A DNA stretch of 64,000 nucleotides. Origin: Salinicoccus kekensis (lineage in GTDB: Bacteria > Bacillota > Bacilli > Staphylococcales > Salinicoccaceae). The stretch covers positions 62,001 to 126,000 of the forward strand of contig NZ_OBQF01000002.1 of NCBI RefSeq assembly GCF_900220995.1. Direction: 5' to 3'. The notes below the pieces were generated by a model, which made no database searches, was not told where the DNA came from, and worked only from the letters and a program-made list of their open reading frames with translations. Both the position numbers and the translations under genes were made by a program. Position 1 is the first letter of the stretch. Every line of letters starts with the position of its first letter. Of this stretch, positions 42,951 to 51,175 are shown piece after piece.

Positions 42951-42974
42951 TGATTTACTCCTATTTTAAATGCA

Positions 42975-42998
42975 CGCCCCGGGAACACAGCCGGGGCG
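42975..42998 (-). terminator. intra-cluster hairpin between the WxL genes
   Basis: CGCCCCGG and CCGGGGCG enclose an eight-base loop just before the DUF916 gene. The T tract on the minus strand is weak, so it probably attenuates or stabilises rather than terminates. Confidence 0.5.
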
Positions 42999-43017
42999 AA
43001 ATTCCATTTACTTGGTT

Positions 43018-43806
43018 TTATTGACTCTCTGTCGTGTCTGTAGCAACTTGACCAGATTTATATGGACCATCTTCCATCGTCCAAATTATCTTAGTTGTAT
43101 GCTCACCTGCTGAAGCGGATCTTGCGGGGACTTTAAGCTTTACCTTCTCATTCTCTACATCTTCGTTATTACTGAACCATTTAATCAACCAAGCACCTAC
43201 CCCCTGTGCTTTATCAATTGCTTCTCCTTCAGGGGAGGCGTTGGCGCTCGCTACCTTAGTTGCTTCTTTGCCAGTTTCTAAAGTAAATCCATTTGAAGTA
43301 GGTTTTTGACTTTTTTGAAAATCAACAGGGGATTGTACGTCACCTTCTTCAAAAGTTATTTCTGAACTTGGTAATGTCATCGCTCCTGTAGCATCTTTGA
43401 AATTCTCAGCTCTTGCGGTCACGTTCCATCCTGCACCAGTCCCTCTCCGATCGGTGACTTGCAAATGATGGTCTGACTCGGTATAGAATAAGTACTCTTC
43501 ATAAGAAGCATCAATATTTTTACCTTTAAAATCAAGTAGTGGAACAACATCTAGGGTCAATTTGCCTTTTGAATTTGTTACCTTACCCAATTTTTCAGCA
43601 TCATCTTTGTCAATTTTTTTCAGATTCTCTGGATTATATAACTTTACATCTGCTTCATCTGGTACTGAAAATTGAACTTTGACTTCTGATGTAGCTGAAC
43701 GGTCATTTTGATTTTCTTCATCCGTATTCCCCATCACCGCTTCTGCCCCCATCGTCATAACCAATCCTGCGCTTAACATACTCACTGCCAGTTTCTTCAT
43801 TTTCAT
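43018..43806 (-). CDS. small WxL-domain surface protein
   Basis: The 262-residue protein has a signal peptide (MKMKKLAVSMLSAGLVMTMGAEAVMG) and one WxL domain: LQVTDRRGTGAGWNVTARAENF and C-terminal TKIIWTMEDGP. Motif 1 reads WNV rather than WxL. It ends shortly after the second motif. The start follows GGAGG. It leads the cluster, and a leader with an 11-bp inverted repeat lies upstream. Confidence 0.85.
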   Translation of the reverse strand: MKMKKLAVSMLSAGLVMTMGAEAVMGNTDEENQNDRSATSEVKVQFSVPDEADVKLYNPENLKKIDKDDAEKLGKVTNSKGKLTLDVVPLLDFKGKNIDASYEEYLFYTESDHHLQVTDRRGTGAGWNVTARAENFKDATGAMTLPSSEITFEEGDVQSPVDFQKSQKPTSNGFTLETGKEATKVASANASPEGEAIDKAQGVGAWLIKWFSNNEDVENEKVKLKVPARSASAGEHTTKIIWTMEDGPYKSGQVATDTTESQ

Positions 43807-43844
43807 TTAATTTTCCTCCTTGGATCTTGTCCCTTTTCTTTTTT

Positions 43845-43901
43845 AGTAAATCTAGCTTCCCCTGCTCTGCGATTCCTGTTTAATTTCTTTCTAGATTTAC
43901 T
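43845..43901 (-). promoter_or_regulatory. inverted repeat in the leader of the WxL cluster
   Basis: AGTAAATCTAG (43845-43855) and CTAGATTTACT (43891-43901) are perfect 11-bp arms with a 35-base loop, about 40 bases upstream of the first WxL start codon. On the minus strand the second arm is followed by AAAAAAG, so it is not a terminator; an operator or leader structure is possible. Confidence 0.4.
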
Positions 43902-44324
43902 TTTTCGTGAAGTCTTTTAAACAACTAACATACATCAATGAATAATGTAGCATAATTTCCCATAAAAGTACTAATTCGAGATAAAAAATAGGCCTAAAGT
44001 CTTAATTTCTAAAATATTCCACGTATAGTTAATAATTCATATAATATAAATGGACATAATAAAAATTAATATAAGAAGTAAATTAACTCTAATTAGCTAT
44101 GAAATCTATAAAATTTTACTCTCCTTTCCCACATTATGTTAAATAAGTCACACAATACTATACCCTAGATTTTAATTATTTTATATCCATTTCGAAATAA
44201 AGTTATGACAAAACAGAGACTAGATTCTGAATGCATAGACACTTTTACATTTGAATATTCATTATTTAATGAATACAACACCTTAATAAGTTGTGGTTGA
44301 ACCAATTATTTTAGAATCGAAAAT
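43902..44324. other. AT-rich intergenic stretch, no gene seen
   Basis: No open frame with a ribosome site, RNA gene or repeat was recognised between the WxL leader and the tRNA terminator. The stretch is very AT-rich and must hold the WxL cluster promoter. Confidence 0.5.
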
Positions 44325-44326
44325 AA

Positions 44327-44354
44327 AAAAAAGCTGCATCCTAATGGATGCAGC
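44327..44354 (-). terminator. terminator of tRNA-Arg
   Basis: AGCTGCATCC and GGATGCAGCT with a four-base loop; the minus strand continues into eight Ts. Confidence 0.85.
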
Positions 44355-44398
44355 TACAGTTGAATCTATATTCAGTTCTCACTACTTTGACAATTTAA

Positions 44399-44471
44399 CG
44401 GCCCCGGCAGGAATCGAACCTGCGGCACATGGTTTAGGAAACCATTGCTCTATCCCCTGAGCTACGGGGCC
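44399..44471 (-). tRNA. tRNA-Arg(CCT)
   Basis: The minus strand gives a complete cloverleaf: acceptor GGCCCCG/CGGGGCC, D-arm GCTC/GAGC, anticodon stem ATGGT/ACCAT with loop TTCCTAA (anticodon CCT), and T-arm GCAGG-TTCGATT-CCTGC. The 3' CCA is not encoded. Confidence 0.95.
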
Positions 44472-44714
44472 ATAATTTTAGTCTGATAATCAGTCACTTC
44501 TTAATTATAACACTTTGAGAATTAAATTTCATCCCTAATTTACAATAATTTAATTATTGAATGAGAAACAGGCAGTCACATTAACACGAATCACGACCAC
44601 TTCAAATTCACGATATGATTTAATCCCTTCTATAATATCACTCATGTTTGACTCCGGAATCGAATGGGAAAATCTATGAATGGAACAATCATTAAATTAG
44701 GAGGCATGACAGAA

Positions 44715-46202
44715 GTGACAATCAAAACGGAAACACCACTCACTGTGAATGCTTATATAAATGGAGAAATTGTGGAGTCGGAGCAACATGAACCGCGTGA
44801 GAATCCGGCCAAACCACAGGAGACGGCGGGCTACTGGCCGCTCAATTCAGTCGATGATGCCAAGCGTGCCATCGATGCGGCGGATGAAGCTTTCAAATCA
44901 TGGAAGAAGACGGATTTGAACGAGCGTATCGAACGCATGCAGAAAGCGATTGATAAAGTCAGGGAGAACCAGAACGATCTGGTCAAGCTGCTCTCCGAAG
45001 AGCACGGCAAGCCGCTTTACGACGCGGAGGGTGAGATGACGGTCTCCCTTATGTTCATGCAGTATGCAGTGGACAATGCGGAACGAGTCTACAGCGAGAC
45101 GGTGAACGAGGACGACCGGGGTAAGAACGTACTCCGTCATGAACCGATCGGTGTGGTATCAGCGATCAGCCCGTGGAACTATCCATTGGCGCTGTCGACC
45201 GAAAAAATTGCACCGGCGCTGCTCGCAGGAAATACGATGGTATTGAAACCGAGTCCGATGGCGCCGCTCACTGTGACACTCGTCACGCAGCTCATCGCGG
45301 AGGAATTCCCTGCAGGTGTGCTGAATATCGTTAACGGCGAAGCGGAAATCGGCATCGAGCTCACTTCGAATGAAAAAGTCCGCAAAATCGCCTTCACCGG
45401 CGGCACCGCTACAGGCCGTCACATCATGAAATCCGCAGCAGACACGATCAAGAACATCACCCTTGAACTCGGCGGCAACGACCCGGCGATTTTCCTTGAG
45501 GATTTTGATGTAAATGATGAAGCGGCTATGCGGCGCATCGTCATATCGAATTTCCTGACGGGCGGACAAATCTGCATGATTGCCAAACGCATGTATGTCC
45601 ATGAATCCATCTATGATGAATTCGTTGAGAAATATATGGAAGCTGCGAATAAATGGCTCCGCATCGGCGATCCGACTCTGGAAGAGACGACGGTCGGTCC
45701 GGTGAACAACAAACAGCAGCTTGAGTTCGTCCAGGAACTTATCGAAGATTCCAGACAGAATGGCTACGAAATCAGGGAAGTCGGCAAAGTGGCCGATGAG
45801 GACTTCTTCAACAACGGCTACTTCATGTATCCGACAGTCGTGCTCGGTGCAGACTACGACTCACGCGTCGTGGCCGAAGAACAGTTTGGTCCGGTAGTGC
45901 CGATTCTCAAGTTCAGAGATGATGAGCATGCAATCGAACTTGCCAATGACAGCGAACTGGGACTTACAAGCTCCGTATGGGGAGAGGAAGAACACGCCAT
46001 CGAAGTATCCAGGCATATCGAAGCCGGCGTGACGATGGTCAATACGGCCGCTATACAGGGTCTCGACATCCGCTACCCATTCGGCGGTGTGAAGCAATCC
46101 GGTATCGGTCGCGAGTACGGCGAAGAAGGTATGCTTGAATATGTTGATTCCCATGTAATCAATATTCCAAAACAAAAAGATTTGCCTCATATCCCACAAT
46201 AA
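44715..46202 (+). CDS. NAD(P)-dependent aldehyde dehydrogenase
   Basis: GTG 44715 lies ten bases after AGGAGG, while ATG 44706 is only one base after it and ATG 44664 has no site; the start is uncertain. The enzyme (about 495 residues) has ISPWNYPLALSTEKIAPALLAGNTMVLKPS, FTGGTATGRHI, the general-base ELGGNDPAI and the catalytic Cys in GGQICMIAKRMYV. The ALDH family oxidises aldehydes to acids; succinate-semialdehyde or betaine-aldehyde-type substrates are possible. It stands alone after the tRNA gene. Confidence 0.85.
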   Translation: MTIKTETPLTVNAYINGEIVESEQHEPRENPAKPQETAGYWPLNSVDDAKRAIDAADEAFKSWKKTDLNERIERMQKAIDKVRENQNDLVKLLSEEHGKPLYDAEGEMTVSLMFMQYAVDNAERVYSETVNEDDRGKNVLRHEPIGVVSAISPWNYPLALSTEKIAPALLAGNTMVLKPSPMAPLTVTLVTQLIAEEFPAGVLNIVNGEAEIGIELTSNEKVRKIAFTGGTATGRHIMKSAADTIKNITLELGGNDPAIFLEDFDVNDEAAMRRIVISNFLTGGQICMIAKRMYVHESIYDEFVEKYMEAANKWLRIGDPTLEETTVGPVNNKQQLEFVQELIEDSRQNGYEIREVGKVADEDFFNNGYFMYPTVVLGADYDSRVVAEEQFGPVVPILKFRDDEHAIELANDSELGLTSSVWGEEEHAIEVSRHIEAGVTMVNTAAIQGLDIRYPFGGVKQSGIGREYGEEGMLEYVDSHVINIPKQKDLPHIPQ

Positions 46203-46240
46203 GATATGAAAGTTACGGGCTTGGGAGTATGATTATTTGC

Positions 46241-46384
46241 GGAATCGCAGCATGATGAGTATCTGCATAAATCACTGAAAGACGGTTGAGCCATCAATCC
46301 GGATGAAGCGGCAGGAAAGCTGCTAAAGATTGCTTTCAGTGACTGGACAGCAACATAGGGAAAAGTTGAATATCCGAGGGCAAA
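46241..46384 (+). pseudogene. decayed C-terminal gene fragment (SDR-like)
   Basis: One frame reads LFAESQHDEYLHKSLKDG-stop-AINPDEAAGKLLKIAFSDW-TAT-stop-GKVEYPRAN, interrupted by two stop codons yet keeping protein-like composition throughout. The final part resembles the end of short-chain dehydrogenases. It has no start or ribosome site and follows the aldehyde dehydrogenase gene. Confidence 0.4.
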
Positions 46385-46406
46385 TTCTTTATCACTATAG
46401 TTTATT

Positions 46407-46512
46407 TTTAACACCAAAATTAACGTGCTATAGTTTCACTATCAAACCAGAGTGCTACGCATGGCACACCGAACCCCCAATCTACTGCCATAGATTGGGG
46501 GTTTTTTGGTGT
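46407..46512 (+). ncRNA. Fst/par-type antitoxin RNA remnant, toxin deleted
   Basis: TTTAAC (46407-46412), a 16-base spacer and TATAGT (46429-46434) form a promoter identical in layout to that at 48.6 kb. The predicted RNA contains the repeat AACCAGAGTGCTACGCATGG and ends in ACCCCCAATCTA/TAGATTGGGGGT (46473-46502), TTTTTT and GGTGT. On the opposite strand beyond the terminator only GCATTGTTCTCTT-like scraps of the toxin gene remain. Confidence 0.6.
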
Positions 46513-46711
46513 ATTGGACGAGTCATCAAGAGAACAATGCGAGTTCTCCATCATGTCGTTCTATCAGAATCGGTTCTCTCTTCGAGGATATCTAATTAAT
46601 CCAGCAGCGCCTCCCCTCTTATAAGATTTTTGCATTAAAAAAAGACGACGATCACCTTAACACACAAATGGCAAATCGCCAGTCTTTGTTATGCCGATCA
46701 ACTTCATCTGC

Positions 46712-47092
46712 TTATAATATCTCCTGTCCTTCATCCGCCGTCACGTCATTGAGGGCAAGAACGCCGACGACCCTGTCATCTTCCACAATCGGCAGGCAGC
46801 GCATACGGTTCTTTATCATGATATCCGCTGCATCTTCAATAGTCATGACCGGGGTGCCCATCAGGGGCGTCTCAGAGGACATGATTAAATTTATCGGCGT
46901 ATCCACAGGGAAGTGTGAAGCAATTCCACTGATGACAATATCCCTGTCTGTAATCGTCCCTTTCAGTTCACCATTCCCAAGTACAGGTATGGATCCTATA
47001 TTAAACTCCTTCATCATCGATGCCACTGCCTCAATTGTCATTTCAAGCCCGCATGTCTCGACTTCAGTCCTCATGATGTCTCTGACTTCCAT
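46712..47092 (-). CDS. double CBS-domain protein
   Basis: The 126-residue protein starts at ATG 47092 behind AAGGAGG. It consists of two CBS repeats (MEVRDIMRTEVETCGLEMTIEAVASMM...GTITDRDIV and ETPLMGTPVMTIEDAADIMIKNRMRCLPIVEDDRVVGVLALND), which bind adenosine nucleotides. No catalytic domain is attached. Similar small CBS proteins are stress-related in Bacillales. Monocistronic. Confidence 0.85.
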   Translation of the reverse strand: MEVRDIMRTEVETCGLEMTIEAVASMMKEFNIGSIPVLGNGELKGTITDRDIVISGIASHFPVDTPINLIMSSETPLMGTPVMTIEDAADIMIKNRMRCLPIVEDDRVVGVLALNDVTADEGQEIL

Positions 47093-47268
47093 CAATCATG
47101 CCTCCTTTAGAAAGTTTGTTCACTTCTAGCTATAATTACTTTACCTCGAGCCCCAAGAAAGCTAAACATGATAAGTGATGTTAAAGTAAATAAAATCTCA
47201 GAATTAATATAATATTTTCCAGATTTAGAGTATAATTGATTAAAATATATGGAAAGAAGGTTGAGTGG

Positions 47269-48525
47269 TTGAAGAGATATCTAGCCTTAACTCTATTATT
47301 ACTAGCCCTGGCAGCTTGTGGCAACGAAGGTGCAATATCAGAAGAAGTTACTGAAACATCTGAAAGCCAAGATGAGAATGAAGTCGCTGCACTTGAAGAG
47401 GAAAATGAAGAATTGAAGCGTAAAAAACTTGAAAAAGAAAATGAAGAGTTACGAAAAGAATTGGAAGAGCAAGACTCCGAAAATCAGCAGTCCCGAACTG
47501 AGGACCAACCAAATTCAGCAAGTGAAGAAGAAGAGAAAGAGGATATTGAAGAAGAATCTGCAGAAGAAACACCTCCTGAGTCAGAACAAGATAAGCAGCT
47601 GACTGGAAATAAAGCTGACTTACAATTCTCTTTGGATTCGAGTGAAGTGAAGTCTCAACTTCTTGGCACTACAGGCGGCAATTCAAAAGGCACTTTTGAG
47701 CAGAATGTCATCACTCCAGGTATGTCCCAAACTGAGGTAGAAGATAAGTATGGTCCATATGAATTTACAGCCGACGGTGGCGGCGCCTCCCCCGCGTATT
47801 ATGGAAATCTAGCTGTTGTTTATGAATATGGTGCACCGTATGGGTCAGGAGACGATGCCTCTGATTCTTCTATCAATCCGGATTATAATTATGTAAAAGC
47901 AGTCTACTATTATGCAGGAGTGTCAGAATCTCAATTGTATGCAGCCTGGGGTGAACCTGACTCTTATGATGATGGTTCCAGGTCTACAAATGGTCTCCCT
48001 GCATATGCTTATGAAGGCGAAGATGATGACGGAAGATATTACAGTACAGGAACAGGTATCATCGGTACACCGGACGGTCAAAGAGTTGGCATAATACAGC
48101 GGACTTTGTTTGATGAAAATCCTTATGACGAAGAAGTAGAAGGTTCCGAAGGGGACTCCGAAGATATCACAGCGGATGATTTCATTATATATGAAGGATT
48201 GATTTCTGAATATCTGCATAGGCTGGCTACTTATTATAGTTATGATAATTACGACGATATCTATTATTACTTGAAAGAAGGCACGCCTGCTTATGATAAG
48301 ATCACTTCAAATAAGGCGACGGAAGATTTTGATGATCATTCTACTTACGACGTATTCTTAAATGATGTTACAGAGCAAAACGACGGCACAGTTCTATTAA
48401 ATGCAACAAGAGTTTATTCTCATGCCAGCTCAAACGGCAAGCGCATTTCAACTGTTAATTACCTCATGGATACAGAAACTTATGCAATCATCGATTTTGA
48501 ACAGATAAGTGATACTGCATACTAG
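47269..48525 (+). CDS. lipoprotein with coiled coil and BamE/SmpA-like region
   Basis: A TTG start at 47269 is eight bases after GAAGG and yields a compact lipoprotein signal (MKRYLALTLLLLALAACG). A charged Glu/Lys coiled coil (about 30-110) is followed by a domain with NVITPGMSQTEVEDKYGPYE and GVSESQLYAAWGEPDSY, two repeats of the G-M/V-S-x-x-x-L/V-x-x-x-(Y/W)G-x-P pattern seen in BamE/SmpA-like lipoproteins, and a C-terminal Tyr/Asp-rich region (about 310-418). TATAAT lies at 47231-47236. Function unknown; surface exposed. Confidence 0.75.
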   Translation: MKRYLALTLLLLALAACGNEGAISEEVTETSESQDENEVAALEEENEELKRKKLEKENEELRKELEEQDSENQQSRTEDQPNSASEEEEKEDIEEESAEETPPESEQDKQLTGNKADLQFSLDSSEVKSQLLGTTGGNSKGTFEQNVITPGMSQTEVEDKYGPYEFTADGGGASPAYYGNLAVVYEYGAPYGSGDDASDSSINPDYNYVKAVYYYAGVSESQLYAAWGEPDSYDDGSRSTNGLPAYAYEGEDDDGRYYSTGTGIIGTPDGQRVGIIQRTLFDENPYDEEVEGSEGDSEDITADDFIIYEGLISEYLHRLATYYSYDNYDDIYYYLKEGTPAYDKITSNKATEDFDDHSTYDVFLNDVTEQNDGTVLLNATRVYSHASSNGKRISTVNYLMDTETYAIIDFEQISDTAY

Positions 48526-48604
48526 AAGAGCAATTAACCAGAAGCAGCCGACTTAGCTAGTAAGTACTTTAAAATTTTACAATTTCTCAGATTTATAATT
48601 TACT

Positions 48605-48710
48605 TTTAACACCAAAATTAATGTGCTATAATGTAAGTATCAAACTAAAGTGCTCAACATGGAACACCGAACCCCCAATCTATGGCAGTAGATTGGGGTT
48701 TTTTTGGTGT
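48605..48710 (+). ncRNA. antitoxin RNA (RNAII) of an Fst/par type I system
   Basis: Promoter TTTAAC (48605-48610), 16-base spacer, TATAAT (48627-48632). The RNA would carry AACTAAAGTGCTCAACATGG (48643-48662), which recurs as AACTAAAGTGCTAAACATGG at 48807-48826 over the toxin start codon, like the DRa/DRb repeats of pAD1 par. It ends in a stem CCCCAATCTA/TAGATTGGGG with TTTTTTT and GGTGT. The toxin gene is convergent and would share the hairpin. Confidence 0.7.
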
Positions 48711-48728
48711 ATTCGACTAGTCATCCAG

Positions 48729-48824
48729 TCATTCATCGCGATTGTTCAGCCAATAAGAGAACAATGCGAGGATTGCACCTACGATAATCGGTGCAATTCA
48801 CAATTCAACTAAAGTGCTAAACAT
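48729..48824 (-). pseudogene. Fst-family type I toxin gene with a nonsense codon
   Basis: ATG 48824 has an excellent ribosome site (GGAAGGAGGTGACACC). The 31-codon frame reads MFSTLVEL-stop-IAPIIVGAILALFSYWLNNRDE, the Fst-type membrane toxin pattern (short hydrophobic helix, then a charged tail). Codon 9 is TGA, one base from TGG (Trp), so the toxin is cut to eight residues. The antitoxin RNA and the direct repeats remain intact. Confidence 0.7.
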
Positions 48825-49005
48825 GGTGTCACCTCCTTCCATGCTTTAAGCACGGAAGTGAACTGGATGACTCTTTAATTTTACCATAGCTTCCTTGAGA
48901 GCTATATAGAGTGATTAATCAAAACTCCTTCAAACTCAAAATCCATTTAAATCATTTACTTCTCTGCTCCCTTCAAATAAAAACTGAAAAAATTATTTTT
49001 CTACT

Positions 49006-49034
49006 TTGTATATGTAAGCGCTTTCTTATATAAT
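49006..49034 (+). promoter_or_regulatory. promoter of the AHL-lactonase operon with an internal cre site (CcpA)
   Basis: TTGTAT (49006-49011), 17-base spacer and TATAAT (49029-49034). The spacer contains TGTAAGCGCTTTCT (49013-49026), a full match to the cre consensus TGWAARCGYTWNCW. CcpA bound there would block RNA polymerase, giving catabolite repression. Confidence 0.7.
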
Positions 49035-49063
49035 AGACATATCTTACAGAAGAGGTGATGCAA

Positions 49064-49921
49064 GTGGTAAATGTGAACAAAAGCCGGATGAAGATTTATG
49101 TGTTGGACAATGGAACCCTTCGCATGGACAAGAACTTGATGATCGCAAACTCCAACCAGGCCACCATCGATAATCCCAATGCACCGAACGAGATGATTGA
49201 ATTCCCGATCTACACCGTGTTCATTGATCACCCTGAAGCAAAGATTCTTTTCGATACTGCATGCAACCCTGAAAGTATGGCGAACGAAGACCACGAAGGG
49301 CGCTGGGGCCCGAATATCCAGAAAGCTTTCCCCTACTCTGCCACTGAAGAATGTTACTTACCCAACAGGCTGGAACAGATCGGCGTCGACCCTAAAGAAG
49401 TCGACTATGTCGTCGCTTCCCACCTCCACCTCGACCACGCGGGATGCCTTGAGTATTTCACGAACGCACTGGTGATTGTACATGATGATGAATTGAATGG
49501 CACGATGCAGATGTATGCCAGGAACCAGAAGGAAGGCGCATATATATGGGCGGATATCGATGCCTGGATCAAGAATGAGTTGAGCTGGCGGACTATTAAG
49601 CCATATGAGGATGATCTCGAACTGGTTGAAGGTATCAAAGTTCTGAACTTCGGCAGCGGACACGTCTGGGGCATGATCGGGCTTGAAATCAAATCCGAGG
49701 AACTTGGCACGCTCATCCTTGCTTCCGATGCCATCTATACAAAAGACAGCATGGAACCGACCTTGAAACCGCCGGGCATCATCTATGACTCCATCGGCTG
49801 GGCCAGATCCGTCGAAAAGATCAAGAAGATGGCAAAAGAGAAGAATGCGGATATATGGTTCGGCCACGACGGTGAACAGTTCGAAGGGTTCCGGAAATCC
49901 ACTGAAGGCTATTACGAATAA
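49064..49921 (+). CDS. metallo-beta-lactamase-fold lactonase, AiiA/AHL-lactonase type
   Basis: The start is uncertain: GTG 49064 is eight bases after GAGG, ATG 49058 is nearer. The protein (about 285 residues) has the dinuclear zinc motif ASHLHLDHAGCLEYF, the later ligands FGSGHVWGM, LASDAIY and FGHDGEQF, and the N-terminal MKIYVLDNGTLRMDK of N-acyl-homoserine-lactone lactonases. Such enzymes open lactone rings of quorum signals or other lactones. It is followed after 25 bases by an alcohol dehydrogenase gene, which hints at metabolism of a lactone-derived compound rather than only quorum quenching. Confidence 0.8.
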   Translation: MVNVNKSRMKIYVLDNGTLRMDKNLMIANSNQATIDNPNAPNEMIEFPIYTVFIDHPEAKILFDTACNPESMANEDHEGRWGPNIQKAFPYSATEECYLPNRLEQIGVDPKEVDYVVASHLHLDHAGCLEYFTNALVIVHDDELNGTMQMYARNQKEGAYIWADIDAWIKNELSWRTIKPYEDDLELVEGIKVLNFGSGHVWGMIGLEIKSEELGTLILASDAIYTKDSMEPTLKPPGIIYDSIGWARSVEKIKKMAKEKNADIWFGHDGEQFEGFRKSTEGYYE

Positions 49922-49946
49922 ACTTCACATTCAATAGGAGGCAATT

Positions 49947-51074
49947 ATGGAGATTAAAGCTGCGGTATTACATGAGATGGGCTTGCCTGCACCTTATGCA
50001 GAAAGCAAACCGTTAAAGATAGAGACACTTGAACTGGATGACCCGGAAAGCAATGAAGTGATGATTAAAGTCGGTGCGATCGGCCTGTGTCATTCAGACT
50101 TGTCCGTCATCAACGGCTCAAGGCCCCGTCCGACACCGATGGCGCTCGGCCATGAAGCGGCGGGTGAGATCGTCAAGGTCGGTGACAATGTGAAAGACCT
50201 GCAGGAAGGTGATCATGTCGTCTGTGTGTTTGTACCGAGTTGCGGACACTGCATCCCCTGCCGTGAAGGACGACCTGCCCTTTGTGAGAAAGGCGCAAAA
50301 TCCAACGAAAAAGGAGAACTGCTCGACGGCGGTGTGAGATTGCATGCCGATGGCAAGGATGTCCATCACCATGTCGGTGTATCAGGATTCGCCACCCATG
50401 TTGTCGTATCCGCCAATTCGGTGGTCAAAGTGGATAAGGATATACCTTTTGAGAAAGTCGCGATCTTCGGATGTGCAGTGATCACCGGCATCGGTGCCAT
50501 CATCAACACCGCCCAGGTGAAGCCAGGCAGCACCGTTGCAGTCGTCGGACTCGGCGGCATCGGCCTGAACGCGATACTCGGCGCAAAACTTGCCGGAGCA
50601 AGTAAAATCATCGCACTCGATATCAACCCGAATAAATTCGACCTTGCGAAGAAACTCGGTGCGACCAACACTTTCGATTCATCCGATGAAACGGTTTTGG
50701 AGGAAGTGAAAGAACTGACAAACGGCGGCGTCAATTATGCTTTCGAGACTGCAGGCGTCGTGCCCGCGATGGAAGTGGCCTATAAGATCACAAGACGCGG
50801 CGGCATGACGGTGACCACCGGCCTGCCCGATCCCAAGCATAACTTCTCATTCCCGCAGGTGACGTTAACTGCGGAAGAAAGGACAGTCAAAGGATCCTAC
50901 GTCGGCAGCTGTGTCCCTACCCGGGATATCCCGAGATTCATCGAGCTTTATAAGCAGGGAAGACTACCTGTCGATACATTGCTATCAGACACTCTCAAAC
51001 TCGAAGATATCAACGAAGGATTCGACAGACTGCATAAAGGCGACGTGGCAAGGCTTGTAGTGAAGATGGACTGA
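49947..51074 (+). CDS. zinc-dependent medium-chain alcohol dehydrogenase
   Basis: The 375-residue protein shows the catalytic zinc ligands (GLCHSDLSVI, GHEAAGEIVKVGD), the structural zinc loop with cysteines CGHCIPCREGRPALC, and the NAD-binding VAVVGLGGIGLNAILGAKLAGA with Asp after strand 2 (ALDINPNK). It resembles class III/AdhC-type enzymes acting on primary alcohols or hydroxymethyl adducts. It is cotranscribed with the lactonase gene. Confidence 0.9.
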   Translation: MEIKAAVLHEMGLPAPYAESKPLKIETLELDDPESNEVMIKVGAIGLCHSDLSVINGSRPRPTPMALGHEAAGEIVKVGDNVKDLQEGDHVVCVFVPSCGHCIPCREGRPALCEKGAKSNEKGELLDGGVRLHADGKDVHHHVGVSGFATHVVVSANSVVKVDKDIPFEKVAIFGCAVITGIGAIINTAQVKPGSTVAVVGLGGIGLNAILGAKLAGASKIIALDINPNKFDLAKKLGATNTFDSSDETVLEEVKELTNGGVNYAFETAGVVPAMEVAYKITRRGGMTVTTGLPDPKHNFSFPQVTLTAEERTVKGSYVGSCVPTRDIPRFIELYKQGRLPVDTLLSDTLKLEDINEGFDRLHKGDVARLVVKMD

Positions 51075-51098
51075 GAAATGATGATACTGTATAAAAAC

Positions 51099-51122
51099 AA
51101 GGACCCGAATATTCGGGTCCTT
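51099..51122. terminator. palindromic bidirectional terminator
   Basis: AAGGACCCGAATATTCGGGTCCTT is a perfect palindrome in two arms with A and T tracts, between the convergent dehydrogenase and LTA synthase genes. Confidence 0.85.
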
Positions 51123-51175
51123 CTTTTGTGCGAAAGTCATCAATTCTGTATTCTATTCATGATTACACCATTGAT

